Source: JABZIP01 sp052173355
GTDB lineage: Bacteria > Bacillota > Clostridia > Peptostreptococcales > Anaerovoracaceae
Direction of reading: 5' to 3'
DNA: 35,002 nucleotides
NCBI GenBank assembly: GCA_052173355.1
Contig: JBQMYS010000007.1
Span: 1 to 35,002, forward strand
Under the pieces are notes generated by a model. The model did no database searches, was not told the origin of the DNA, and worked only from the letters and a program-made list of their open reading frames with translations. Shown piece by piece: positions 1 to 7,611 of this stretch (its first letter is position 1; every line of letters begins with the position of its first letter). The translations under genes were made by a program, and so were the position numbers.

Positions 1-4
1 AAAA

Positions 5-1198
5 ATGGCAAAGCAAAAATTTGAAAGAAATAAGCCGCATATTAACATCGGAACTATCGGTCACGTTGACCACGGTAAGACAACTCTTACAGCAGCTATC
101 ACAAAGACACTAAACGCAAGATACGGATTAGGTCAAAAGGTTGATTTCGACATGATCGACAAAGCACCGGAGGAAAGAGAAAGAGGAATTACAATTTCAA
201 CTTCCCACGTAGAATACGAAACACCTAACAGACACTATGCACACGTAGACTGCCCGGGTCACGCCGACTATGTAAAGAACATGATTACAGGAGCGGCACA
301 GATGGACGGAGCAATTCTGGTTTGTGCAGCAACAGACGGACCTATGCCACAGACAAGAGAGCACATACTGCTTTCAAGACAGGTAGGCGTACCATATATC
401 GTAGTATTCTTAAATAAGTGCGATATGGTAGACGATGAAGAATTGCTTGACCTTGTTGAAATGGAAGTAAGAGAATTGCTTGATGAATATGAATTCCCTG
501 GAGATGACACACCAATCATCAGAGGTTCAGCACTGGGAGCATTAGAAGATCCGCAAGGTCCATGGGGAGATAAGATTATTGAACTGTTTGAGCAGATTGA
601 CACATATATTCCTGAGCCGAAAAGAGCAAACGACAAGCCGTTCCTAATGCCTGTAGAGGACGTATTTTCTATTACAGGACGAGGAACAGTAGCAACAGGA
701 AGAGTAGAACGTGGAGTGCTCAAAGTTGGAGAAGAAGTAGAAATCGTAGGATTAACAGAAGAAAAGAGAAAGGTAGTAGTAACCGGAATCGAAATGTTCA
801 GAAAGCTTCTTGATGAAGGTCAGACAGGAGATAACATCGGGGTACTGCTAAGAGGAGTACAGAGAACTGAAATCGAAAGAGGACAGGTATTGTGCGTACC
901 GGGCTCAATTAAGCCGCATACAAAATTCAAAGCAGAGGTATACGTACTTAAGAAAGAAGAAGGTGGCAGACATACACCGTTCTTTAACGGATACAGACCG
1001 CAGTTCTATTTCAGAACAACTGACGTAACAGGAGATTTACAGCTTCCTGAGGGAACAGAGATGTGTATGCCGGGAGATAATATTTCTATGACAATCACAC
1101 TGATAACTCCAATCGCAATCGAAGAAGGACTGCGTTTCGCTATCAGAGAAGGCGGAAGAACAGTAGGTTCCGGAGTAGTTGCATCTATAATTGAGTAA
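5..1198 (+). CDS. tuf: Elongation factor Tu
   Basis: EF-Tu is the GTPase that carries aminoacyl-tRNA to the ribosomal A site. The 397-residue product has the full family length. Its GTPase motifs are all visible: GHVDHGKTT near residue 19 (G1), RGITI (switch I), DCPGH near residue 81 (G3), NKCD near residue 136 (G4) and SAL near 174 (G5). Domains II and III follow, ending in the usual GVVASIIE-type tail. The window begins only four bases before the ATG, so the SD site and upstream neighbours are not visible; fusA or rpsG would be the usual ones. A weak hairpin follows, and the next gene is not a ribosomal protein gene, so this is probably the last gene of its operon. The identification is secure. 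Confidence 0.99.
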   Translation: MAKQKFERNKPHINIGTIGHVDHGKTTLTAAITKTLNARYGLGQKVDFDMIDKAPEERERGITISTSHVEYETPNRHYAHVDCPGHADYVKNMITGAAQMDGAILVCAATDGPMPQTREHILLSRQVGVPYIVVFLNKCDMVDDEELLDLVEMEVRELLDEYEFPGDDTPIIRGSALGALEDPQGPWGDKIIELFEQIDTYIPEPKRANDKPFLMPVEDVFSITGRGTVATGRVERGVLKVGEEVEIVGLTEEKRKVVVTGIEMFRKLLDEGQTGDNIGVLLRGVQRTEIERGQVLCVPGSIKPHTKFKAEVYVLKKEEGGRHTPFFNGYRPQFYFRTTDVTGDLQLPEGTEMCMPGDNISMTITLITPIAIEEGLRFAIREGGRTVGSGVVASIIE

Positions 1199-1243
1199 TT
1201 AGATGTTTTGATACTGCATCGAAAAATGTAATGTTTAATAAGG

Positions 1244-1275
1244 GAGCATCGCGGAAAAACGGATGCTCTCGTTTG
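1244..1275 (+). terminator. Possible weak terminator after tuf
   Basis: GAGCATC (1244-1250) can pair with GATGCTC (1262-1268) across an 11-base loop. The following tract (TCGTTTG) is only weakly T-rich. It sits 46 bases after the tuf stop, where a terminator would be expected, but the poor U-tract makes the call tentative. Confidence 0.4.
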
Positions 1276-1301
1276 CGTAATGTAGCTTTCAATGATAAAT
1301 T
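1273..1301 (+). promoter_or_regulatory. Candidate extended -10 promoter for the SGNH gene group
   Basis: TTGCGT (1273-1278), a 17-base spacer and TAAATT (1296-1301), with TG one base before the -10. Neither hexamer is near consensus, so this is a moderate call based on spacing, the extended -10 and its position between the tuf hairpin and the next gene. Confidence 0.35.
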
Positions 1302-1362
1302 GTCGAGTTGGCTTGGCTGTAAATAAAAAATAGATTTAAATTGATAAATAAGGGAATAAATT

Positions 1363-2319
1363 TTGAATATAGTAAAAATTATGAATCGGCATAAAAATAA
1401 GCGCAAGACTGTGCAAATCATTGCACTTTTGATATGCATAGCGGTAGGTGTAGCCGGTATTTATTTAATGAATCAGCATTTTGAAAAAGCACAAGAAGCG
1501 AAAGCAAAAGCAGTGCAAATCGAAAAAAAGAAAAAGGCTGCTGCCGCATTAAATAAAGCAGAGAAAGAAAAACAGGAAAAAATACAAAAAAATCTTGACA
1601 GCATCAAGCCGGCGGAAGTTACAGGCGAAATTACCACTGGTGTAGACGTGCCTTTAGCAACACTTGCTGCGGCAACAAATGACAGTTTGAATAAAGCGTT
1701 TGAAGGAACATTGATTATAGGGGATTCGAGGACGGAGGGACTTAAATTCTTTTCGGGAATAACTACTGCAGAATTTTTCTCAACAAAATCTTTAACAGTT
1801 AATCGGATAGTTGAAGGAAAGAAAGTGATAGTAGATGGTGTAGAATCTTCTATTTCGGATGTTCTTGGAAAAGCGACATACGGAAAAGTAATTGTGTGTG
1901 TCGGTTTGAATGAAGTTGGATGGGGGAATGTAGACAGATTTCTCGAAAGTTACGGTCAGTTGGTAGATCAAATCAGAGCTGCACAACCGAATGCGCGTAT
2001 TTATTTGCAATCCATATTGCCGGTTTCAGCAAAAAAAAGTGCAAGTCAAACAGCATTCACAAATCCGAACATAATGGTATACAATGAAGGAATTGTGAAG
2101 TTGGCTGCAAGTGAAAATGTCGATTTTATAAATCCTTCTGCGCCGCTAATAGACGGGACGGGTGCTTTGCTTAGTGCGGCATCAACGGATGGAATACATT
2201 TAAATGTGGATTACTGTAAGTTGTGGGCACAAAGTATCGCAGATATAATATCACCGGAAGTTTTGGTAAAGCAAATGACGGAAAATCAGGAACTTCCCGC
2301 AGAATCAAACGCAAATTAA
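1363..2319 (+). CDS. Membrane-anchored SGNH/GDSL-type hydrolase
   Basis: A 318-residue extracytoplasmic esterase or acyltransferase candidate. A basic N-terminus and one membrane helix (about residues 18-36) are followed by an Ala/Lys/Glu-rich coiled stretch (about 40-80) and an SGNH domain. Block I is GDSR (Ser122, likely nucleophile), GLNE near residue 183 fits block III, and DGIH supplies Asp276 and His279, giving a full Ser-Asp-His triad. The TTG start is preferred because AGGGA (1351-1355) lies 7 bases upstream; an in-frame ATG at 1381 has poorer spacing. It precedes a DUF4358 lipoprotein and an MBOAT acyltransferase, so a role in adding or removing acyl groups on cell-wall or exported glycans is inferred. 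The substrate is unknown. Confidence 0.85.
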   Translation: MNIVKIMNRHKNKRKTVQIIALLICIAVGVAGIYLMNQHFEKAQEAKAKAVQIEKKKKAAAALNKAEKEKQEKIQKNLDSIKPAEVTGEITTGVDVPLATLAAATNDSLNKAFEGTLIIGDSRTEGLKFFSGITTAEFFSTKSLTVNRIVEGKKVIVDGVESSISDVLGKATYGKVIVCVGLNEVGWGNVDRFLESYGQLVDQIRAAQPNARIYLQSILPVSAKKSASQTAFTNPNIMVYNEGIVKLAASENVDFINPSAPLIDGTGALLSAASTDGIHLNVDYCKLWAQSIADIISPEVLVKQMTENQELPAESNAN

Positions 2320-2370
2320 AAGCCGGTATTTATATTATAAAAAACTAATGTATATAGGGGGTATAATAAT

Positions 2371-2883
2371 ATGAAAAAGAAGGCTTTATTGTTATTCACA
2401 ATTCTGCTCGTTTTAAGCTTGGCACTTTCTGCTTGCGAATCCGGTGATGATAAGGATTCGGCAAAGATGAATGATAAGTTGCAACAGGCAACAGCTGATG
2501 AAATAGGCGATTATCTTCTTAAGACTGTGAAATTTGAAGATACGCTTACAAAAGTAGGACAAGACTTGATGAAAAAGTTTTACTTGGTAGAGGCTAAAGA
2601 TTTTGATGAAGCTACCCTCTATGTCCCTATATATTCGGCTGAAGAAATTGCAGTAGTTAAAATAAAAAATAATGATTCGAAAGAATTGGAAAAACTTACC
2701 AAGGTATTTGAAGAAAGACTCGAAATCCAAAGAGCGGCATTCAATGTTTATCGACCTGAAGAAATCAAAAAAATTGATGAAGCGGTTATTTATTCTGAGG
2801 GAAATACAGTAATTTTTGTTGTTAGCAACGATAAAAAAGCTGTTGAAGAAGCGATAAAAAATTTTGGTAAAGACGAAGAATAA
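2371..2883 (+). CDS. DUF4358-type lipoprotein
   Basis: A 170-residue predicted lipoprotein. The signal peptide (residues 1-21) ends in the lipobox LSAC with Cys22 as the lipidated residue. The mature part is small, acidic and alpha/beta-like, with an ATADEIGDYLLKTVKFEDTL stretch near residue 40 that recalls DUF4358 proteins. To my knowledge that family is common in Clostridia beside MBOAT, SGNH and DHHW genes, which is the arrangement here. AGGGGG (2356-2361) precedes the ATG by about 9 bases. It lies 51 bases after the SGNH gene and 11 bases before the MBOAT gene, so the three are probably co-transcribed. No enzymatic residues are evident; it may be an accessory surface factor of the acylation module. 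Family assignment is from memory of sequence features. Confidence 0.75.
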   Translation: MKKKALLLFTILLVLSLALSACESGDDKDSAKMNDKLQQATADEIGDYLLKTVKFEDTLTKVGQDLMKKFYLVEAKDFDEATLYVPIYSAEEIAVVKIKNNDSKELEKLTKVFEERLEIQRAAFNVYRPEEIKKIDEAVIYSEGNTVIFVVSNDKKAVEEAIKNFGKDEE

Positions 2884-2894
2884 AGGAAATATTT

Positions 2895-4352
2895 ATGCTT
2901 TTTAGCAGTGTCACATTTTTAGTTTATTTTTTACCTATAGCCATACTTGTGTATTACATGGTGCCTGCGCGTTTTAAAAATTTAGTAATACTTGTAGAAA
3001 GTTTGTTTTTTTATTCGTGGGGAGAACCGGTGTATATATTGTTGATGATTACTTCCATAATCATCAACTATGCAAGCGGTATAGCAATTTCAAATATAAA
3101 GTCATGCAGTAAATTTACGAATGCTTTTTTGATTTTAAACGTATCTGTAAATTTGGCTTTGCTTGGCTTTTTTAAGTACGCGGATTTCGCGATAAATAAC
3201 GTAAATGTTTTGTTCGGAACTGATTTTAACGAATTTAAGTTACCGCTTCCAATAGGTATTTCTTTTTATACATTTCAAGCGATGTCATATATCATTGATT
3301 TGTATAGGGGAAAAGTGCGGGTACAAAAAAATCTAATAAATTTTGCTGTTTACATATCGATGTTTCCACAGCTTATTGCAGGCCCGATAGTTAGGTTTAA
3401 AACGGTTGAGGAGCAGTTAAATAAAAGAACACATAGTTTTGAACTTTTTAGAAATGGTGTAGTTCGGTTCACATTTGGATTGGCTAAAAAGGTAATATTG
3501 GCAAATAATTTGGGGCAAATTTGGTCGCATATAGATAATCAGGAAATTTTCAACCTTTCGCCTGCAAGTGTTTGGATTGCGGCTTTTTCGTTTGCGTTGC
3601 AGATATATTTTGACTTTTCGGGATATTCTGATATGGCAATAGGTCTTGGTAAGATGTTCGGATTTACATTTGATGAAAATTTTAATTATCCATATGTGTC
3701 AAAATCGGTAACGGAATTTTGGAGACGTTGGCATATTTCACTTGGAACTTGGTTCAAGGAATATTTGTATATACCGCTTGGGGGTAATCGTAAAGGAAAT
3801 GCACGTCAAATTTTGAACATAATGCTAGTTTGGTCGCTTACAGGTTTGTGGCATGGAGCGAGTTGGAATTTTGCAATTTGGGGAACGTATTTTGGAGTTT
3901 TTCTTGTAATGGAAAAAATGTTTATTCTCCGCATTATGAAAGCGATTTCCAATAGAAGTTTTATTTTAGGAGAAGTGATTGCGCGGATATATACTTGCAT
4001 AGTAGTAGTTTTGAGTTGGCTAATTTTTTCAGTCACAGATACAAATCGTTTAATTGCGATGTTTAATATAATCTTTACTAATGGGGGTAAATACAGCTTT
4101 TCAGGAAATCCGTTTTGGAAAACGGAGAATCTGTATTTGCTTTCAAGTAATGCGTTAATTTTAATTGTTGCAATAGCAGTAGCAACAGGTTTACCGACAA
4201 AGATTTATGCAAACTTTGTTAAGAAACGTTTGGCAAAAGGTGGCAACGAATTCGAAATTTATGAGGTTGTTTATATATTACTTTTGCTTTTTTTAAGTTT
4301 CGCTTTTGTTGTATCGTCTACTTACAATCCGTTTTTGTATTTCAGGTTCTAG
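2895..4352 (+). CDS. MBOAT-family O-acyltransferase (AlgI/DltB-like)
   Basis: A 485-residue polytopic membrane protein of the membrane-bound O-acyltransferase family. Hallmarks are the N-terminal FSSVTFLVYFLP, the middle QIYFDFSGYSDMAIGLGKM, FWRRWHISLGTWFKEYLYIP with His280, and TGLWHGASWNF with the family's catalytic His320. Such proteins pass acyl groups across the membrane to extracellular acceptors, working with a partner of the DltD/AlgJ/AlgX/DHHW class. That partner is the next gene. AAGGAA lies about 7 bases before the ATG. The natural inference is acetylation of a wall or capsular polysaccharide. DltB itself is less likely because dltA, dltC and dltD are absent from the window. The family is secure; the acceptor is unknown. 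Confidence 0.95.
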   Translation: MLFSSVTFLVYFLPIAILVYYMVPARFKNLVILVESLFFYSWGEPVYILLMITSIIINYASGIAISNIKSCSKFTNAFLILNVSVNLALLGFFKYADFAINNVNVLFGTDFNEFKLPLPIGISFYTFQAMSYIIDLYRGKVRVQKNLINFAVYISMFPQLIAGPIVRFKTVEEQLNKRTHSFELFRNGVVRFTFGLAKKVILANNLGQIWSHIDNQEIFNLSPASVWIAAFSFALQIYFDFSGYSDMAIGLGKMFGFTFDENFNYPYVSKSVTEFWRRWHISLGTWFKEYLYIPLGGNRKGNARQILNIMLVWSLTGLWHGASWNFAIWGTYFGVFLVMEKMFILRIMKAISNRSFILGEVIARIYTCIVVVLSWLIFSVTDTNRLIAMFNIIFTNGGKYSFSGNPFWKTENLYLLSSNALILIVAIAVATGLPTKIYANFVKKRLAKGGNEFEIYEVVYILLLLFLSFAFVVSSTYNPFLYFRF

Positions 4353-4354
4353 CG

Positions 4355-4383
4355 TTGACAAAATCACAAAGGCGTATTAAAAT
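4355..4383 (+). promoter_or_regulatory. Near-consensus promoter between MBOAT and DHHW genes
   Basis: TTGACA (4355-4360), exactly 17 bases, then TAAAAT (4378-4383). The -35 is a perfect sigma-A match beginning three bases after the MBOAT stop. It should start transcripts near 4390 that cover the DHHW gene and, with no visible terminator, uvrB and uvrA. Confidence 0.8.
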
Positions 4384-4421
4384 TTAACACATAATTAGAG
4401 GGGAAATATAGGTGTTTGACT

Positions 4422-5576
4422 ATGTATCGTAGCAAATTTAACAATTCAAAATTTATAAGCATCTGCTTTGTGGCGGGGCTTTTTTTGATTTTACTTTTTT
4501 GTTTGTTATGTAAGGATGAAGAATTTTCGGAAACTGAAAATAGATTGCTTAGTCCGTTGCCTAAATTTTATTTTGAAAGTTTGTCAGATGGAAGTTACAC
4601 AAAGAAATTTGAAAAATATGCAGCTGATACTATAGTTTTTCGAGATTTTTGGGTAAAATTAAAAAACACAGCAGATTTTTTCAGCTTAAAAAAAGACAAC
4701 GGATACGCATATTTTGGAAAAGATAATCAACTTTTTCCTATAGAAGACAACAACCATAATAGGTACATCCAAAATATAAAAATCGTCGAAAAATTTGCGA
4801 AAGATAATAATATAAGAGTGTCGGTTCTCATTGCACCTACTGCAAATTCGGTATTGAAAGAAAAAATGCCTGATTATGCACAAAATTATGAGCAGGATTC
4901 TATTTTAGATGCAGCTAAGTCGGCTTTAGGCGAAAACTTTATTGATATAAGAAAAATTTTAAAAGAACACAAGGATGAGTATATTTACTATAAGACGGAT
5001 CATCACTGGACAAGTCTTGGTGCTTACTATGCGTATGTAGAATTGGCAAAACATTTGGAATTTAAGCCGTTAGAGCAGGAAAGTTTACAAAAACGTATAC
5101 TTTCTGAGAATTTTTTGGGGAGTACGGAGGCGAAAATTCCTACTTTTTTTTCGCCCAAAGATGAGATTTGGGCATATGAAAACTCGCAAATTTTGGATTC
5201 AAGCGCGCGATACGAAGATGGCAAGCCTGCGAAGATGTTTGATGAAAGTTTTTTGAAAAAGCGTGATAAATATTCGTATTTTACAGGTGGGAACCATCCG
5301 CTTATAAAGATTTCAAGAAATATTGACGAGCGCGAGAAAACAGGTAATGTCAAGTCTATACTCATAATAAAAGATTCTTATGCAAATTGCTTGGCTCCAT
5401 TGTTGCTGAATCATTATCATACGGTTTATCTTGTGGATCTTAGATATTACAGAAAAAATCTTGAAACGTTAATAAGCGATATACGATTTGCTGATAATGT
5501 AGAAATGGAAGATATATTACTCCTTTATAATGTATCGCAATTTTCAACGGATGTAAATTTGAGTTTGTTGGAATAA
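4422..5576 (+). CDS. DHHW-family protein (AlgJ/AlgX/DltD-like acyl transfer partner)
   Basis: A predicted 384-residue membrane-anchored extracytoplasmic protein. One N-terminal helix (about residues 9-28) is followed by a conserved EFSETENRLLSPLP segment and a folded domain. TDHHWTSLGAYYAY places Asp193-His194-His195-Trp196, the family signature, and KDSYANCLAPLL near the C-terminus supplies Ser319, together resembling the Ser-His-Asp catalytic set of AlgJ/AlgX-type acetyltransferases. The ATG at 4422 is chosen because AGGTG (4410-4414) lies 7 bases upstream; an in-frame TTG at 4416 would add two residues using AGAGGGG (4397-4403). It probably works with the MBOAT protein to O-acylate an exported glycan, yet it has its own promoter and runs into uvrB 37 bases later. 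Confidence 0.85.
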   Translation: MYRSKFNNSKFISICFVAGLFLILLFCLLCKDEEFSETENRLLSPLPKFYFESLSDGSYTKKFEKYAADTIVFRDFWVKLKNTADFFSLKKDNGYAYFGKDNQLFPIEDNNHNRYIQNIKIVEKFAKDNNIRVSVLIAPTANSVLKEKMPDYAQNYEQDSILDAAKSALGENFIDIRKILKEHKDEYIYYKTDHHWTSLGAYYAYVELAKHLEFKPLEQESLQKRILSENFLGSTEAKIPTFFSPKDEIWAYENSQILDSSARYEDGKPAKMFDESFLKKRDKYSYFTGGNHPLIKISRNIDEREKTGNVKSILIIKDSYANCLAPLLLNHYHTVYLVDLRYYRKNLETLISDIRFADNVEMEDILLLYNVSQFSTDVNLSLLE

Positions 5577-5588
5577 AAGCAGTATAAA

Positions 5589-5608
5589 CGCTATTTTGAT
5601 AGCGAGGT
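5589..5608 (+). promoter_or_regulatory. Small hairpin abutting the uvrB SD site
   Basis: CGCTAT (5589-5594) and ATAGCG (5599-5604) form a perfect 6-bp stem with a TTTG loop. The last G of the stem is the first base of the uvrB SD GAGGT (5604-5608). It has no U-tract, so it is not a terminator; it could affect ribosome access or mRNA processing. Confidence 0.4.
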
Positions 5609-5613
5609 AAAAT

Positions 5614-7587
5614 ATGGAATTTAAAATACATTCAAAATTTAAACCTACAGGCGATCAACCGGCTGCGATTCAAAAAATCGTAGACGGTTTTTTAGCCGGA
5701 GAGAAAAGTCAGACGCTTTTAGGTGTCACAGGTTCAGGTAAGACTTTTACTATGGCAAATGTTATAGAGCGTTTGCAAAGACCTACTTTAATTATTTCAC
5801 ATAATAAAACTTTGGCTGCGCAATTACATGGAGAGTTTAAAGAGTTCTTTCCGGATAATGCTGTTGAGTATTTTGTATCATATTATGACTATTATCAGCC
5901 GGAAGCATATGTCCCGTCAACCGATACTTATATTGAAAAAGATTCGGACGTAAATGTTGAAATAGACAAACTCAGGTATTCTGCAACAGCAGCTCTTGCA
6001 GAGCGTAGAGATGTGATAATAGTAGCAAGTGTTTCTTGTATATACGGACTTGGAAGTCCGCTTGATTATGAAAATCAGATGCTGTCATTAAGGCCGGGTA
6101 TGGAAAAAAGCAGAAACGATATACTTAGGAAATTGGTAGACATTCAATACGAACGAAACGATTTGGAATTAAATCATGGTTCATTTCGTGTGCGTGGCGA
6201 TATTATTGACATATTTCCTGCCGGTGCGCAAAATCCGGTGCGCATAGAACTGTTTGGAGATGAGATCGAAAGCATAAAGGAAATAAATGCATTGACAGGA
6301 GAAATTGTTGGAATAAGAAATCACGTGGCTGTATTTCCGGCATCTCATTATGTTACATCCAAGGAAAGCATGCAAAGAGCAACTAAAACGATTGAAGCGG
6401 AGCTGAAGGCTCAAATAGAAAAATTCAAATCGGAAAATAAACTTTTAGAAGCTCAAAGAATTGAGCAACGAACGTATTACGATCTTGAAATGCTCAAAGA
6501 AGTCGGATCTTGTAAAGGTATAGAAAACTACTCAAGACATATAAACGGACTTACGGCGGGTTCAAGACCATATACGTTGATTGACTATTTCCCAAAGGAT
6601 TTTTTGATAATAATAGATGAATCTCATGTAATGTTACCTCAGTTGCGCGCTATGTATGCAGGTGACAAATCCAGAAAAAGCTCGCTTGTGGAGTATGGAT
6701 TCAGATTGCCGTCGGCACTTGATAACAGGCCGTTAATTTTTGATGAGTTTAATTCACTTGTGAACCAGATTTTGTATGTAAGTGCAACTCCGGCAAAATA
6801 CGAATTGGAAGAAAGCGGGAACAAATATGTTGAGCAACTTATAAGACCGACCGGTCTTCTGGATCCTATTATAGAAGTAAGACCTGTGGAAGGACAAATA
6901 GATGATTTGATAGGTGAAATTAACGCAGTTTCCCAAAAAGGAGAAAGAGTATTTATCACAACGTTAACCAAAAAGATGTCGGAAAGCTTAACGGATTATC
7001 TTGTGAATGTCGGTATTAAAGTAAGGTACTTGCATTCGGAAATCGATACTTTGGAAAGAATGGAAATAATAAGAGACTTGAGATTAGGTGTATTTGATGT
7101 GCTTGTTGGAATCAATCTGCTTAGAGAAGGGCTTGATGTTCCCGAGGTTTCACGCGTAATAATATTGGATGCCGATAAGCAGGGATTTTTGCGCACAGAA
7201 ACATCGCTAATACAAACTATAGGTCGTGCAGCGCGAAATGCAAACGGTAAGGTTATAATGTACGCGGATACGCAGAGTCCTGCGATGAAATATGCAATTT
7301 CTGAAACTAAGAGAAGAAGATCATTGCAACAAAAATACAATGAAGAACATAAAATCACACCAAAGACGGTTATAAAAGATGTTAGAAGTGTGATAGAAGC
7401 GACAAAAGCGGCAGAAACTGCTGATGATTATTATACAAAGAGAAAGCCGGAAGAACTTACAAAGAAAGAACTTGCAGAATATGTAAAAAAACTCGAAAAG
7501 GAAATGAAAGAAGCTGCAAAAGAACTTCAATTTGAAAGAGCCGCAATGCTTAGAGATATACTTTTTGAATACAAAAGTAAACTTTAA
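5614..7587 (+). CDS. uvrB: Excinuclease ABC subunit B
   Basis: UvrB is the damage-verifying helicase-like subunit of nucleotide excision repair, loaded by UvrA and then bound by UvrC. The 657-residue product is full length. Visible features are Walker A GVTGSGKT (37-44), the YYDYYQPEAYVP beta-hairpin region near residue 90 that inserts between DNA strands, DESH near residue 334 (Walker B), the helicase C-terminal motifs GINLLREGLDVPE and QTIGRAARN, and a C-terminal UVR motif (LEKEMKEAAKELQFERAAMLRD) that binds UvrC. SD GAGGT is 5 bases before the ATG. It follows the DHHW gene by 37 bases and precedes uvrA by 24. No LexA-type GAAC-N4-GTTC box was seen upstream. Confidence 0.99.
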   Translation: MEFKIHSKFKPTGDQPAAIQKIVDGFLAGEKSQTLLGVTGSGKTFTMANVIERLQRPTLIISHNKTLAAQLHGEFKEFFPDNAVEYFVSYYDYYQPEAYVPSTDTYIEKDSDVNVEIDKLRYSATAALAERRDVIIVASVSCIYGLGSPLDYENQMLSLRPGMEKSRNDILRKLVDIQYERNDLELNHGSFRVRGDIIDIFPAGAQNPVRIELFGDEIESIKEINALTGEIVGIRNHVAVFPASHYVTSKESMQRATKTIEAELKAQIEKFKSENKLLEAQRIEQRTYYDLEMLKEVGSCKGIENYSRHINGLTAGSRPYTLIDYFPKDFLIIIDESHVMLPQLRAMYAGDKSRKSSLVEYGFRLPSALDNRPLIFDEFNSLVNQILYVSATPAKYELEESGNKYVEQLIRPTGLLDPIIEVRPVEGQIDDLIGEINAVSQKGERVFITTLTKKMSESLTDYLVNVGIKVRYLHSEIDTLERMEIIRDLRLGVFDVLVGINLLREGLDVPEVSRVIILDADKQGFLRTETSLIQTIGRAARNANGKVIMYADTQSPAMKYAISETKRRRSLQQKYNEEHKITPKTVIKDVRSVIEATKAAETADDYYTKRKPEELTKKELAEYVKKLEKEMKEAAKELQFERAAMLRDILFEYKSKL

Positions 7588-7611
7588 GATGTATGCAAAG
7601 TAGGAGAAAAA

